Source of the DNA: Spirogloea muscicola
Lineage: Eukaryota > Streptophyta > Zygnematophyceae > Spirogloeales > Spirogloeaceae
Reading direction: 5' to 3'
NCBI GenBank assembly: GCA_009602725.1
Contig: WELB01000272.1
Coordinates: forward strand, 1 to 60,476
DNA: 60,476 nucleotides
Of the stretch, positions 19,876 to 30,715 are shown piece by piece; position 1 is the stretch's first letter; the number at the start of each line of letters is the position of its first letter. The notes under the pieces were generated by a model. That model worked only from the letters and a program-made list of their open reading frames with translations. It was not told where the DNA came from and searched no databases. A program made the position numbers and the translations under genes.

Positions 19876-22711
19876 TTAGCTTCGCTTGCTTCCCGCAAAG
19901 ACAGACTCTGGGCGGCCCCAGAAGAGATGACTGTGGTCTTTGAATGGGAGCCTCGAGACCAATTCCTCATCAATGTCAAGGACCCCCTCAAAGCTCCGCC
20001 GCTGGTTGCCAAGAGCTCTTCGGTGGAGGAGCAAGCCTGTCCAAGTCCCAGTGGCCAATAGCTTTGTTGTAATTACCAGCCTTGGCATCAAGGCTACATG
20101 CAAGCACTCTCTACTCACTGGGCACCTTCATTAGTGGTAGGCTTGTGATGATGACTACAAGGCATTGTCAACTGATATCATGTGCATGTTGAGGCTCAAT
20201 GTGCTTGCATCACCTCCAGGAGCTAGGGCAGGTTCGATGCTTTGTATGGAGCTCGTGAGCTTCTCGTCCTCCAGCCAGTCACCAATATTGGACAAAGTTA
20301 TAAAATCAAAGCCCCTCCCGGCCTGTTCACATTGCAACAATCAGGTGGTATACATATGATTCATGTCTCCGCAAGCCTCCTGTGTTGTTCGCTATGGCTG
20401 GAGATGGGCAGCTACACCTATCACAATCTCCCTTAAGCTTGAATCAGCAAGCCAAAGAAGACACACCTCAGAGTGCCAGTTTCTCCTGTTGATCAGGTAA
20501 ACAAGAGATGATTCGGAAGGACTGACGAGAAACCAAGCATGCTGCGTCTGCTGCAAGCATAAGGCTTCTCACCTTGTCTGCTAAAATGGTGGCGAGGTCG
20601 ACCACGTTCCCGACGTGTACACGTAAGCTTGGGGGGGACTCTGCTTTCAAGGTCTGCAATTGTAGACAACTCATTTGGTAAATGAGGAGTTATACTTCCT
20701 CCATCAGGATGTTGAGAATGTGTCGTTATTGCTGGAGATTAGCGACACTCATGCAACAGATTATTTGTAGTTCGGAAAGTATTGGAAGAGGTCAGCTAAG
20801 ATACACAGTCAATGCAGCCATGAATCTGTTGTGAGCAAATCTGATGGAAGGAAACAACTTGTTGCTTGCCTTGATCCCCTCGTTGCTAAAGTACAGTGGC
20901 AAGCTTGAAGAGGCGTCATTTGTTGGCATGGACCCTTTGTATTGAACACTCATGATGAAGTTGTCCTCGAACTTCTCTGGGTCTTCCTCCAGTTGCTTCA
21001 TCACACCTGGTCGTGGAAAACAGCAAGTGAGATTTGGTATCAGATGCTGGGCAACTTGTTTCATGACCCAATGCACATGCATGGAACTTGAAAGGAGATA
21101 TTTGACAGCTGCGGGAGGGCGCTCGCCTGCAAAAATGGCTCTAAAAGCGTCCTTGTTGCGAAGGTAAAAGTCCAGCAGCTGGGGCTGCATTCGGCCCAGC
21201 TGATGTAATACATGGAAAGAAATGATGCGTCTTGTCAGGGTGACGGGCTGTAATGATAATGAAGATTCATCCAGAAGCAGCAGAAGCGAGCTTAAGACGC
21301 AATCAGATACTACCGATTATCCTGAAAATGACCTGTGCATAAACAGCAAGCTGGATCCGGAAGCAGGGCGGTAAGAGATATGGAGATGCTCTTCAGTGCT
21401 GGCTTATGCAATGAAGAGTCTAGCGCGGCTACCAAGAGCAATCAACATTGTTTTGAGTTGCTGGTGCCCACAGAAGGTTGATTTCGCGCAAGCAAAAGCA
21501 GGTAGCAGCGTTGATTCGCCCGCTCACTTCAAAGGAGTTATAGAAGATCTCATCCGGCTGGCAGGCAATCAGAGCTTCATCAATCGCCTCACGTGAGGAG
21601 CCCCAGCCCCTGGCCACAGCCCCCGCGATGAAGCCAGCTTTGTCCTTCCGCAACAGCGCATCCATGTCGAAGCCGTTGCCACTCAGATTCTTCCTAATGA
21701 TGCTGTACATTTTCTCGAATGGCGAGCATGTCGAGGCACCATAGGCAATATTCCTTTGAACGAGTGCATCCCAGAAGCTCTGCAAAGACATCTTCAAGAA
21801 GCGGCTCAAGATGGTTGTGATTGGCTCTTCAGAAGCACATAGAAGCTGTGCTGATCTTGGTGTCCTAATTCTCGTGGCTCTTGGCCTCATGTAGGAAAGA
21901 GCTTTGGCAGTTGCAAGCTGCCGTCCACACACCGACCTGAGTCTCAGAAGGCAGCTGGTCGCGCACATTCTCTTTGTAGGTGGCAATGCGAGTGTCAGCC
22001 GCTGCGCCGCTGTGATCGCCATCGAGCCCCAGAAATTGTACAATCTTGCCTCTGCTCTCCAGAACCTTGACTGCAGCCTGGCACATGCAGGCAGGTGCTC
22101 AATGAGTGAGAAGGATGCCACCATAACTGGACAGGCTGGTCAAAGCCAATGTGACAATGCAGAGAAGATGTAGACCTGAGCAACGCTCTCACCTGCTTCA
22201 GGAGCAGCAGGTGGTTCTGGGCGGGGTTCAGGTCCACGGCATCCACGCTTGCAACCTTGTCGCCGAGGGTTAGCATGGAGAGCACGTTGTCAGACCCTCC
22301 TGTGATGGCGAGCACCCGCAGCTTCCGCTCCGGCTCTCCTCTGGCTTTCATCCTGCTTGACAATTTCGTGCCGCTGCAGCTCGTCAGGGGCAGAACATCC
22401 GGTGCCGTGCGAGTCGCGAGCACAATGTAGACCAGATCGATGTCCAGTGAATGATGGGCGGGACCCGGCACCGCGAGCGCAGCAGAGTTCAGGGCAGAGC
22501 GAAGGTCGACCGGAGCAGGCCTGGCGAGCAGGTAGTTGATGCAGTGCAGCTCGACGCGGTGGTCCTCGTTGTTGATGCCGATAGGCGTTACGGACGGCCA
22601 GCTGGGGCCCGGCAGGCCCTCGTGGTCCACGTACACCTTCTTGGAGGGGGGCAGGCACGAGTAGACCGCCGGCCGCGGCTCGCCGTCGGCGGTGCCAGCG
22701 TCTGGCGCCAT
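19876..22711 (-). CDS. DUF3419 / BtaA-like aminocarboxypropyl transferase, copy A
   Basis: Exons, start to stop: 22711-22193, 22077-21937, 21779-21528, 21199-21088 (end uncertain), 21006-20870, 20653-20573, 20322-20214, 20036-19876. Features of the family are an SAM-binding ITGGSDNVLSM followed by VDAVDLNPAQNHLLLLK, then SFWDALVQRNIAYG...FEKMYSIIRKNL, NVVDLATIL, and FDFITLSNIGDWL. BtaA transfers the 3-amino-3-carboxypropyl group of S-adenosylmethionine to diacylglycerol, the first step to the betaine lipid DGTS made by many algae. The methyltransferase half (BtaB) fused to it in Chlamydomonas is not seen here. The intron after exon 5 starts GC (GCAAGC). Exon 4 could instead end at a GC donor 27 codons in. 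The exact substrate is inferred; membership in DUF3419 is more secure. Confidence 0.82.
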
Positions 22712-23080
22712 GGCGGAGCGCGCGGGGTGGCGGCTGCGGCGGCGCGGGGCGAGCCGAGAGGGAGCAGGAGAATGGGCGGCGGGTTGTGAGTGAGATGCAA
22801 GTGGCTGCTCTTATCAATGGCGGGAGGGGGGGAGGAAGGCGCGCGGTGCGCCTGCGATGGGAAGGAGTCCACTGACAGTGAGGCCTGTCCAAGCCTGTCC
22901 CTTCTTAGTCCTGCTGACGGGGCGATGAGCTGTGTAAGAGAGAAGGCGCGCGGGGCGCACGAATTGACATGGAGGCCAAATCAAGCCGACACATTGTTCA
23001 GGCAGAGTCTAGGGCAAAGTAAACAGGGCTACATCATACGGAAACCGAAAGCAAGGTGCCTAAGGTGACATCAGTACCCA
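22712..23080. other. upstream region of BtaA-like copy A
   Basis: The GC-rich start (22712-22790) aligns with 30435-30560 upstream of copy B. Where B has TATATAAG this copy has TTGATAAG on the minus strand (about 22810-22818). From 22900 to 23080 I see no gene. Confidence 0.4.
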
Positions 23081-23412
23081 CGGGTGAGCACGAAGAGAGG
23101 AGAGGGGCTGGCAGAAGCCAGCCAAAAAAGAATGGACAAAATCCAAAGAGCTACAGGAGAATCACTCAGTAACCTCTGCTAAGCAGCCGCAGAGAGTGGA
23201 TCCCAAGCAAGTCCAAGCAAGTCTCCAGAGTTCTCTTGATCTGCTGTTGCTCACACGTGGATACTGAGCAGCCATCTGCATCTCCCTCTGCACCATCTTG
23301 CACTTTGTAGTGTAGTCCTTTTTCAGCACCTCTTTCTTTGGCTTTGAACATTGTCCATTCTTTTTGGGTTGGCTTTGCCAGCCCCTCTTCTCAATGGGCG
23401 AGCACCTTCTTC
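23081..23412. mobile_element. two LINE tails in opposite orientation
   Basis: Minus-strand tail 23085-23200: hairpin GGCTGGCagaaGCCAGCC at about 23107-23124, coding end near 23166-23192. It abuts a plus-strand coding end (LLLLTRGY-type, TTGCTCACACGTGGATACTGA, stop near 23265). The plus tail has its hairpin at about 23367-23386, in the GGGTTGGC...GCCAGCCC form with a G-U pair, and GGGCGAGCACCTTCTTC running into the N gap at 23413. Confidence 0.68.
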
Positions 23413-23619
23413 NNNNNNNNNNNNNNNNNNNNNNNNNNNNNNNNNNNNNNNNNNNNNNNNNNNNNNNNNNNNNNNNNNNNNNNNNNNNNNNNNNNNNNNN
23501 NNNNNNNNNNNNNNNNNNNNNNNNNNNNNNNNNNNNNNNNNNNNNNNNNNNNNNNNNNNNNNNNNNNNNNNNNNNNNNNNNNNNNNNNNNNNNNNNNNNN
23601 NNNNNNNNNNNNNNNNNNN
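23413..23619. other. assembly gap (N run)
   Basis: 207 unresolved bases between a plus-strand LINE tail ending CTTCTTC and a minus-strand LINE fragment. Confidence 0.99.
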
Positions 23620-24045
23620 CGAGGACCACTGACCCCCGTAACACCCGTGGATGTCCATGGCCAGGGGGTAAAAGGTATCACCCGCCGGGTGGTCCTTGTA
23701 CTTGTTCAACTTCTTCTGTTCGGCCACCTTCACAGCATAGCCGGTCTCAGAAGTAATGGGGCCCTTCGTCCGGAAGCTGTCGGTTAGGACGACGTCCATG
23801 AGGAGCCGCTTGCCACCTCCCAGGGGGACGCCAACCAGATCGACACGCCTCGTCCGAGGGACCCCATTGCGGAGCTGGACGGGCATCACCCCGGTGCTCT
23901 CCAACGCCACTTGATATCCCGCCTCCTTGACGATGCCATACATGGCGTCACGTAGGAGGTTGTGGGAGCCCGTGCGCTCACTGCCTCTGGCACACCTGAG
24001 CATGTGGTCACCAATGTCACCATGTGGTGAGGAGGGAGGGAGGAG
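23620..24045 (-). pseudogene. LINE endonuclease-like fragment, minus strand
   Basis: The minus frame reads HMLRCARGSERTGSHNLLRDA, EAGYQVALES, TRRVDLVGVPLGGG, LLMDVVLTDSF and then KDHPAGDTFYPLAMDIHG before the gap. This is the same segment as in the 17.8 kb copy, with an intact frame over about 140 codons. It is clearly diverged from the other copies (VGVPLGGGKRLLMD), suggesting a different sub-family. The reverse transcriptase is absent. Confidence 0.72.
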
Positions 24046-24400
24046 GTCTATGGCCGGGGCGTTGCACCTTCGTGCCGGCAGAGCCCTCGCTGCTGCCTCT
24101 GGCTCTGGCCAGGGGACCCACTCCCACGAGCCTAGCATATCCGATTTGCGGCTGCTTAGCGAGGTTACTGAGTGATTCGTAGCAGCTTTGTTTCCCTTCT
24201 CGTACTCTGTTCATTCTTTTTCAGGCTGGTTGTTCCAGCCCCTATTCTCAATGGGCGAGCACTTTCTTCTTCTTTGTTTCTCTGTGTGCTTGTTTTTCTT
24301 AGCGCTTGCCCTGCCCCCCTTCTCGTACTCTGTTCAATCTTTTTTGGGCTGGCTTTTCCAGCCCCTATTCTCAATGGGCGAGCACATTCTTCTTCTTCGA
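24046..24400 (+). mobile_element. LINE coding end with two successive tails
   Basis: The coding end ALHLRAGRALAAASGS...SDLRLLS loses frame one base before the usual RGY-stop (24049-24175). Two tails follow, each with its own hairpin: about 24223-24243 (AGGCTGGTTGTTCCAGCCC) and about 24346-24365 (GGGCTGGCTTTTCCAGCCC). Both are followed by CTATTCTCAATGGGCGAGCAC. The two tails are nearly identical, with no coding end between them. Confidence 0.7.
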
Positions 24401-24540
24401 GGAGGGGGGTTGCCTGCCGGCAGCGCTGCTCGGGTTTGCCGGGGAGAGAGGGAGGGCTATTATCTTCTATTTCCAGCTTCCTCGCCACGTGGCAGGCAGA
24501 GGCGAGGCCTAGGTGTGAACCCAAGAAAGGGGCAGCAACC

Positions 24541-24685
24541 GGAGCGGCGCCACGCGACCGGGCCCGGTCGGGTTGCCCCCCCCCCAGGCCGCGCCGCCGC
24601 CCGACCGGGCGCGCCGTCCCCCGGTCGCGACTGGTGCCGGTTGCGGACCCCCTTAGCCCAGGCCGCGCTCACCTGGAGGTCCTCA
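24541..24685. repeat. CCGGT-rich dispersed repeat, copy 1
   Basis: A very GC-rich block (GCGACCGGGCCCGGTCGGG, CGACCGGGCGCGCCGTCC, CCGGTCGCGACTGG, GCCGGTTGCGGACCC, GCCGCGCTCACC) recurs almost unchanged at 30588-30715 and in looser form at about 34530-34620. It contains several short self-complementary ACCGG/CCGGT pairs. Copies 1 and 2 are both followed by a GGTCCT...GGAAGAG stretch and a minus-strand LINE tail. Confidence 0.7.
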
Positions 24686-24699
24686 CGGAAGAGAGAGGG

Positions 24700-26100
24700 A
24701 GACGCTTCCATGAGAAGGCGGTGGCTGGGAGAGAAGTGGCTTTCCCCATGGGGGCAAGGGCTGTGAGAAGCCAGTCCGAAAAGAGTTGACAAGGTTTGAA
24801 GGGGCCAAACTACGATGGTTCTTTTCGGGCTGGCTTCTCACAGCCCTTGCCCCGATTTGGGGAGAGCCACTTTCTTTCTACACTACGAAGGGGCCAGAAG
24901 CTGGGAGAGGCCAGCCCAAAAAAGAAATGAACAAAGGGCGAAGGGGCCAGGGAAAAATAGAAGTGCAAGCCCATAGAGAAGAGGGCTGGCAAAGCCAGCC
25001 CAAAAAGAATGGACAATGTCCAAAGCCAAAGAAAGAGGTGCCGGAAAAGGACTACACTACCAAACACGACAACACACTAGGGAAGCTCAGTACCCGCGAG
25101 TGAGCAACATCAGGTCGGAGTAGCTCGTTGCAGGGAAGGAGGATGTACTGGAATGTCTTTGATACGCATAGAAGGAGGCACTCCGCCGAGATCCAGAGGC
25201 GGCGGCCAGAGCACGTCCTGCTCGCGTGTGGACGACGTGGGCAAGGGATCGTTGGAACGATAGCGCCAGGCGCATGCGGAAGACCTGGGCTAGCGAACCG
25301 GCGGCGTTGAAGCCGGCCAGCGCCCCTGGCAGACCCGGCCGCCTGTCAATGGCCTGACAGGCAAGCTGCTGGAGGAGATCCAGCCAGCGGCTGCCGAAAG
25401 CCCCGTGAACGTCGATCGCCAGGGCCACGAATTTGTCAACAACAGCAGCGCGGCCAGATTGACTGGTGGCTGGGAAAGGCCAGCCCAAAGGAGTGGACAA
25501 GGTCTGAGGGAGCCTGAGTGCGAACGACCAACCGGGTGGTCGGCATATTTCGCTCTTTACCCCCGGGCCGCCAGGCCGACCGCATGCCCTGCAATCGACG
25601 CCGACCCTGGTGGAATTGGCGGAGGGGAAAGCGCTACAGCTAGCACATATGGAATCAAGCAAGAGAAGAAAACGCGCGGTGCGCATGAAAAGAAAGCGTG
25701 GGCATGTGGAAGAGTGGCCCATGTGCTTGTCCGCATAACGGGGTGGCTGGGAAGGGCCAGGCCGAGGAAGGGACAGTGTCTGCAAGATAAGACGCTTCCA
25801 GGAGAGGGCAGTCGCTGTGAGAGGCCAGCCCAAATATAAGAATGAACAAAGTGAGCTCTTTTGAAAGAGGAAAGGGGGCGGGGGCTGTGAACGGCCAGCC
25901 CAGAGAGACCGGACGAGGATGAGAGGGAGAGAATGAAAGATGCTGCCAAGAGAGGGCGGTGGCTGGGAGAGGCCAGCCCGGAATAAATAATTAACAAAGT
26001 CCAAAGTGGCCAGGGAAAGGGCTAAAGCACACACATAAGCAAGTAGCTACCTAATACTCAGTAACCCCTACTAAGCAGCCGCATGTCGGAGAAACTAGTC
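24700..26100 (-). mobile_element. cluster of minus-strand LINE tails and a coding fragment
   Basis: Minus-strand hairpins occur at about 24752-24775, 24905-24925, 24987-25006, 25468-25488, 25742-25762, 25810-25830, 25878-25900 and 25962-25980. One coding fragment (about 25090-25440, minus) reads DKFVALAIDVHGAFGSRW, FNAAGSLAQVFRMRLA, HTRAGRALAAASGSRRSASF and a degraded ending YSDLMLLTRGY-stop near 25087. A single plus-strand hairpin at about 24825-24845 faces the others. The 25.4-26.0 kb units are tail-only repeats of about 65-150 bases. No intact gene lies in this interval. Confidence 0.68.
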
Positions 26101-26780
26101 TCCTGGTAAGAGAGAGAGGCTCACGCCGCGCACTTGCGGGCAGGCCGCGCTTTGGCTGTCACTTCTGAATTTCGTCGGGGTGACTCGTTTCCAGCTGCGT
26201 GTTACTCCGATTTGCGGCTTCTGACTTACCTGCTCGCTGTAGCCACTTGCAGAGCCGTGGGCTATTCACGAGATAGCAGCGGAGGGAAGCTTAGTAACCC
26301 CGGGTTAGCAGCAGCAAGTCGAAAGTAACTTGCTGGCAAAGAGGCACCCCGGCATCCAGAAGCAGCAGGCATAGCACGGCCTCACCGCAAGTGCACGGCG
26401 TGAGCCAGGGAGCGTTGGAAGGAGAGAGATGATTCCATGTTTGCTAGCTCTAGACCTTCCCCTGGCACCTTGGCACTTCCTATCTTGGGGGCTGGCCTTT
26501 CCCAGCCCCTATTCTCTATGGGCGCGCACTTCTTCTTTATGGAGGGCCTGTGTGGCCAAGTACATGGGCAAGCTGTGCGGCTACTTAGCAGGGGTTACTG
26601 AGTGTTTCGTAGCTCTCTCTTCGTAGCTGCTTGATTCGTGTGTGCTTTAGCGCTTTCCCTTGGTCCTCTCGAACTTTGTTCATTCTTTTCTCTGGGCTCG
26701 CCTCTTTCAGCCACCGTCCTCTCCTGGAAGCATCTTTCTTCCAGGCTTTAACCATAGGATAGCGTGCTGGGCCACCAAAG
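26101..26780. mobile_element. further LINE tails, both orientations
   Basis: A plus-strand coding end (MRAGRALAVTSEFRRGDSF...YSDLRLL, about 26134-26225) loses its usual ending. A minus-strand coding end (LLLLTRGY-type, TAACCCCGGGTTAG) lies at about 26285-26330. Plus-strand hairpins follow at about 26489-26508 (GGGCTGGCCTTTCCCAGCCCC, then ATGGGCGCGCAC) and about 26690-26712 (degraded). From 26780 to 26919 nothing is recognised. Confidence 0.6.
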
Positions 26781-26919
26781 AAGCAGCTCTCTGCAAGCGA
26801 AGGCGCGCTCTGCGCATGAGATGAAAGGTTGGCCAACTATAGCCAATACACTGTTCAGGCAAAAGGTAGTGCACTTGGGGCTTCACAATCGAGGCACTAT
26901 ACTAAGGTGGCTAAGGTAA

Positions 26920-27130
26920 CAGCGTGACAGCGTGCAAGAGGAGCGATACTGAAAGGAAGTAGGCTCACGGCGACAATACACACAGCCCAAGGGGACTCAC
27001 TATGTGGGCGTTATTGCCCTCCCACGCTCAATCTCCTTAGAGGCTGCACACATTTCACGTCATCCCTTCCATGACCCTACGCCCATCAACCCACATGCAG
27101 ATGAGCTACATACCTATATACCCTGTGCAG
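26920..27130. repeat. flank shared with 19231-19440
   Basis: Second copy of the 3' flank of the BtaA-like duplication. Small indels and substitutions distinguish it from the first copy. Confidence 0.75.
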
Positions 27131-27544
27131 TTTGTGCCGGTCCTCCCGACGCAGACTAGTGGACGACGTTCTGGTCATCTATTGCCAGGTGGATGATAAA
27201 GTCAAGGGGCAGATTGACATTTAGCATGGCGTGAGCAGTCTTTGCGAGACTTGTGACAGTGTCCAACGTGAGCGGAGATGTACTGTGAGGAGGCAACAAG
27301 ACCCGCAAAGACTCCTGAAATAGAGATAATGCTTTATTAAAAGAAGGGACAGCCTTGGGAGGCCATGAAAAAAGAATGCAAGATATAAGTCAAGAAGGAA
27401 CATGGGCAAGTGGCTCCTTCATCAAGGCTTTGGCTGTGAGTGTGACTGCCAGCCTATTAAAAAGGGACAAGGTGCACAAAGACGATCGAGATGCCCTTGC
27501 ATGTATAAAGGTTTCTTGCAGCACACTGACGGCAGCCGCTTAAT

Positions 27545-30434
27545 TTAGCTTCGCTTGCTTCCTGCAAAGACAGACTCTGGGCGGCCCCAGAAGACATGGC
27601 TGTGGTCTTCGAATGGAAGCCTTGAGACCAGTTCCTCATCAATGGCAAGGACCCCCTCAAAGCTCCGCCGCTGGTTGCCAAGAGCTCTTCGGTGGAGGAG
27701 CAAGCCTGTCCAATACGCAGCGGCCAATAGCTTTGATTAAAAGACAGTTTTGGCCTTAAGGATACATGCAAGCGCTATTTACTCACCGGCCACCTTCATC
27801 ACTGGGAGGCTTGTGATGATAAAGTTGTCAAGGCATGGTTGACTGATATTATTTGCATCTTAAGGCATGGCCTAGGCTTGATGTGCTTGCATCACCTCCA
27901 GGAGCTAGGGCAGGTTCCATGCATTTTATGGTGCTCGTGAGATTCTCCTCGTCCAGCCAGTCACCAATGTTGGACAAAGTTATCAAATCAAAGCCCCTCC
28001 CGGCCTGTTCACCTCAAAACGACAGGTGGTATGCATATAATTTATGCCTCAGCAAGCTTCCTGTGTTGATCGTTGTTGCAGAAGATGGGCAACTACACCC
28101 ATACAATATCCCTGGATGTTATCCAAAGCTTAATGTAGAAAGCCAAAGAAGAAGATGGGCAGCTACACCCATCACAATATCCCTGGATGTCAACCAAAGC
28201 TTAATGTAGAAAGCTAAAGAAGACACCTTCGTGTGCCACTTCCCCCAAGGAGCAAGAAATGATCCGGAAGGACTGAAGAGAAACCAAGCTTGCTGAGTAT
28301 GCTGCAACCATAAGGCCTCTCACCTTTTCTGCCAGAATGGTGGCGAGGTCAACCACGTTGCCGACGTGTACACGTAAGCTTGGGGGAGACTCTGCTTTCA
28401 AGATCTGCATTTGTACACGATTCATACTGTAAATAAGCAGTAACATTTGCTTCCATCAGGATGTTGAGAATGTGTCATCATTGCTGGAGATTTGCGAAAT
28501 ACATGCAGCAGATTATTCGTAGTCCGGAAAAGTAAGGAACGAGGTTGACTGAGATACACAGTCAGTGCAGCCATGAGCGTTTTCAACAAAGTAAAGAAAA
28601 CAAGTTGGTGCTTGCCTTGATCCCCTCGTCGCTGAAGTACAGTGGCAAGCTTGAAGAGGAGTCATTTGTTGGCATGGACCCTCTGTATTGGACACTCATA
28701 ATGAAGTTGTCCTCAAACTTCTCTGGGTCGTCCTCCAGTTGCTTCATCACACCTGCTTGCGATGGACAGCAAGTGAGATGTGGAAGCAGAAGCTGGGCAA
28801 ATGCTTAATGACTCAGTGCACGTGCATGGAATTTGAAAGAAGATGTTTGACAGCTGCAGGAGGGCGCTCGCCTGCGAAAACAGATCTGTAAGCGTCCTTG
28901 TTGCTCTCGAAGTACTCCAGCAGCTGGGGCTTCATCCGGCCCAGCTGATGCAAGACACGAGAAGGACATAAGTTCGTCGTGTCAGGTTGACGAACTGTGA
29001 CGATTATGCAGATTTCTCAAGTAGCAGCAAAAGTGAGTTTGGGACGCTATAAGAAGACAGGTTATCTTATAATTGATCTGTGATCATGAGCAGCACGCTT
29101 GATTCGGAAGCAGGGCGGTAACAAATATAGAACTGCTCTTGAATGCTGTCTTTCACCATGGAGAGGCTAGCGCGGCTACCAAGAGCGATCAACAATCTTC
29201 TGAGTTGCTGGTGCCCACAGACACTTTGACTTTCGCGCAAGCAAAAGCAGGTAGCTGTGCTGAATTTGCAACTCACTTCAAAGGAGTTATAGAAGATCTC
29301 ATCCGGCTGGCAAGCAATCAGAGCTTCATCAATCGCCTCACGTGAGGAGCCCCAGCCCCTGGCCACAGCCCCTGCAATGAAGCCAGCTTTGTCCTTCCGC
29401 AACAGCGCATCCATGTCGAAACCATTGCCACTCAGGTTCTTCCTGATGATGCTGTACATTTTCTCGAATCGCGAACATGTCGAGGGACCATAAGCAATGT
29501 TCTTTTCAACGAGTGTGTCCCAGAAGCTCTGCACAGTCAACTCCAAGGAGCTGCTCAGGATGTTTGTAATTGGCTCCTCATAAGCCCATAGCAGCAGCTA
29601 GGCCCCAATCTCGTGGCTCTTGGCATTGTGTAGGAAGCAACATTGGCAGTTGCGAGCGCCGATCGTAAACCCACCTGTCTCAGGAGGCAGCTGATCGCGC
29701 ACGTTCACCTTGTAGGTGGCGATGCGAGCGTCAGCCGCTGCGTCGCTGTGATCGCCATCGAGCCCCAGAAATTGTACAATCTTGCCTCTGCTCTCCAGAA
29801 CCTTGACTGCAGCCTGGCACATGCAGGCAGGTGCTCAATGAGTGAGAAGGATGCCACCATAATTGGACAGGCTGGTCAAAGCCATTGTGACAATGCAGAG
29901 AAGATGTAGACCTGAGCAACGCTCTCACCTGCTTCAGGAGCAGCAGGTGGTTCTGGGCGGGGTTCAGGTCCACGGCATCCACGCTTGCAACCTTGTCGCC
30001 GAGGGTTAGCATGGAGAGCACGTTGTCGGACCCTCCTGTGATGGCGAGCACCCGCAGCTTCCGCTCCGGCTCTCCTCTGGCTTTCATCCTGCTTGACAAT
30101 TTCGGGCCGCCTGCAGCTCGTCAGCTGCCGCGCGAGTCGCGGGCGCAATGTAGACGAACTCGATGTCCAGTGAACAATGGGCGGGACCCGACACAACGAG
30201 CATAGCGGAGGTCAGGGCAGAGAGAAGGGCGCCCGGAACAGGCCTGGCGAGCAGATGATCGACGCAGAGCAGCTCGACGCGGTAGTCCTCATTGTTGATG
30301 CCAAAAGGCGTGTCGGACAGCCAGCCGGGGCCCGGCAGGCCCTCGTACTCCACGTACACCTTCTTGCAGGGAGGCAGGCACGAGTAGACCGCCGGCCGCG
30401 ACGCGCCGTCGGCGGTACCGCCGTCGGGAGCCAT
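27545..30434 (-). pseudogene. DUF3419 / BtaA-like, copy B, probably broken
   Basis: The exon layout is that of copy A: 30434-29929, 29813-29675, 29528-29277, about 28950-28840, then an exon ending at 28616 with the same GC donor, and the remaining exons down to the TAA at 27545-27547. Exons 3 to 8 are open and very close to copy A. Exon 1 is 13 bases shorter, with the loss near 30100-30130 just before ERKLRVLAITGG, so the frame from the ATG meets a stop at 30084. Exon 2 is 2 bases shorter at its 3' end, which again changes frame. The GT that may end exon 4 in A is AT here. Either this is a young pseudogene with a preserved body, or the indels are assembly errors. Confidence 0.75.
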
Positions 30435-30554
30435 GGCGGAGCACGGGCCGGGCGGCGGCTGTGGCGGCGCGGGGCGAGCGGGCGTCGCTGAGCTCGGCCG
30501 GCGCGGAGGGAGCAGGAGAATGAGCGGCGGGATGTCGAGTGAGAGAGCGGCGGC

Positions 30555-30567
30555 TACTTATATACGG
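30555..30567 (-). promoter_or_regulatory. TATA box upstream of BtaA-like copy B
   Basis: The minus strand reads CCGTATATAAGTAGCC about 125 bases upstream of the ATG at 30434. The aligned position in copy A has TTGATAAG instead. Confidence 0.5.
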
Positions 30568-30587
30568 CCCCGAGGNACCGGGACGGG

Positions 30588-30715
30588 AGCGGCGCCCCGC
30601 GACCGGGCCCGGTCGGGGCCCCGCACCCGTGTGCCGACACCCGACCGGGCGCGCCGTCCGCCGGTCGCGACTGGCGCCGGTTGCGGACCCGGGCCGCGCT
30701 CACCAGCAGGTCCTT
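30588..30715. repeat. CCGGT-rich dispersed repeat, copy 2
   Basis: Near-identical to 24541-24685 over GACCGGGCCCGGTCGGG, CGACCGGGCGCGCCGTCCG, CCGGTCGCGACTGG, GCCGGTTGCGGACC and GCCGCGCTCACC. It lies immediately upstream of the TATA box of BtaA-like copy B and is followed by a minus-strand LINE hairpin at about 30757-30777. Confidence 0.7.

Noticed and set aside
19503-20012. Separate minus-strand genes at 19503-19715 and 19716-20012
   Set aside because: The second is the last exon of BtaA-like copy A read in another frame. The first lies in its 3' flank, where the duplicated counterpart does not keep the frame.
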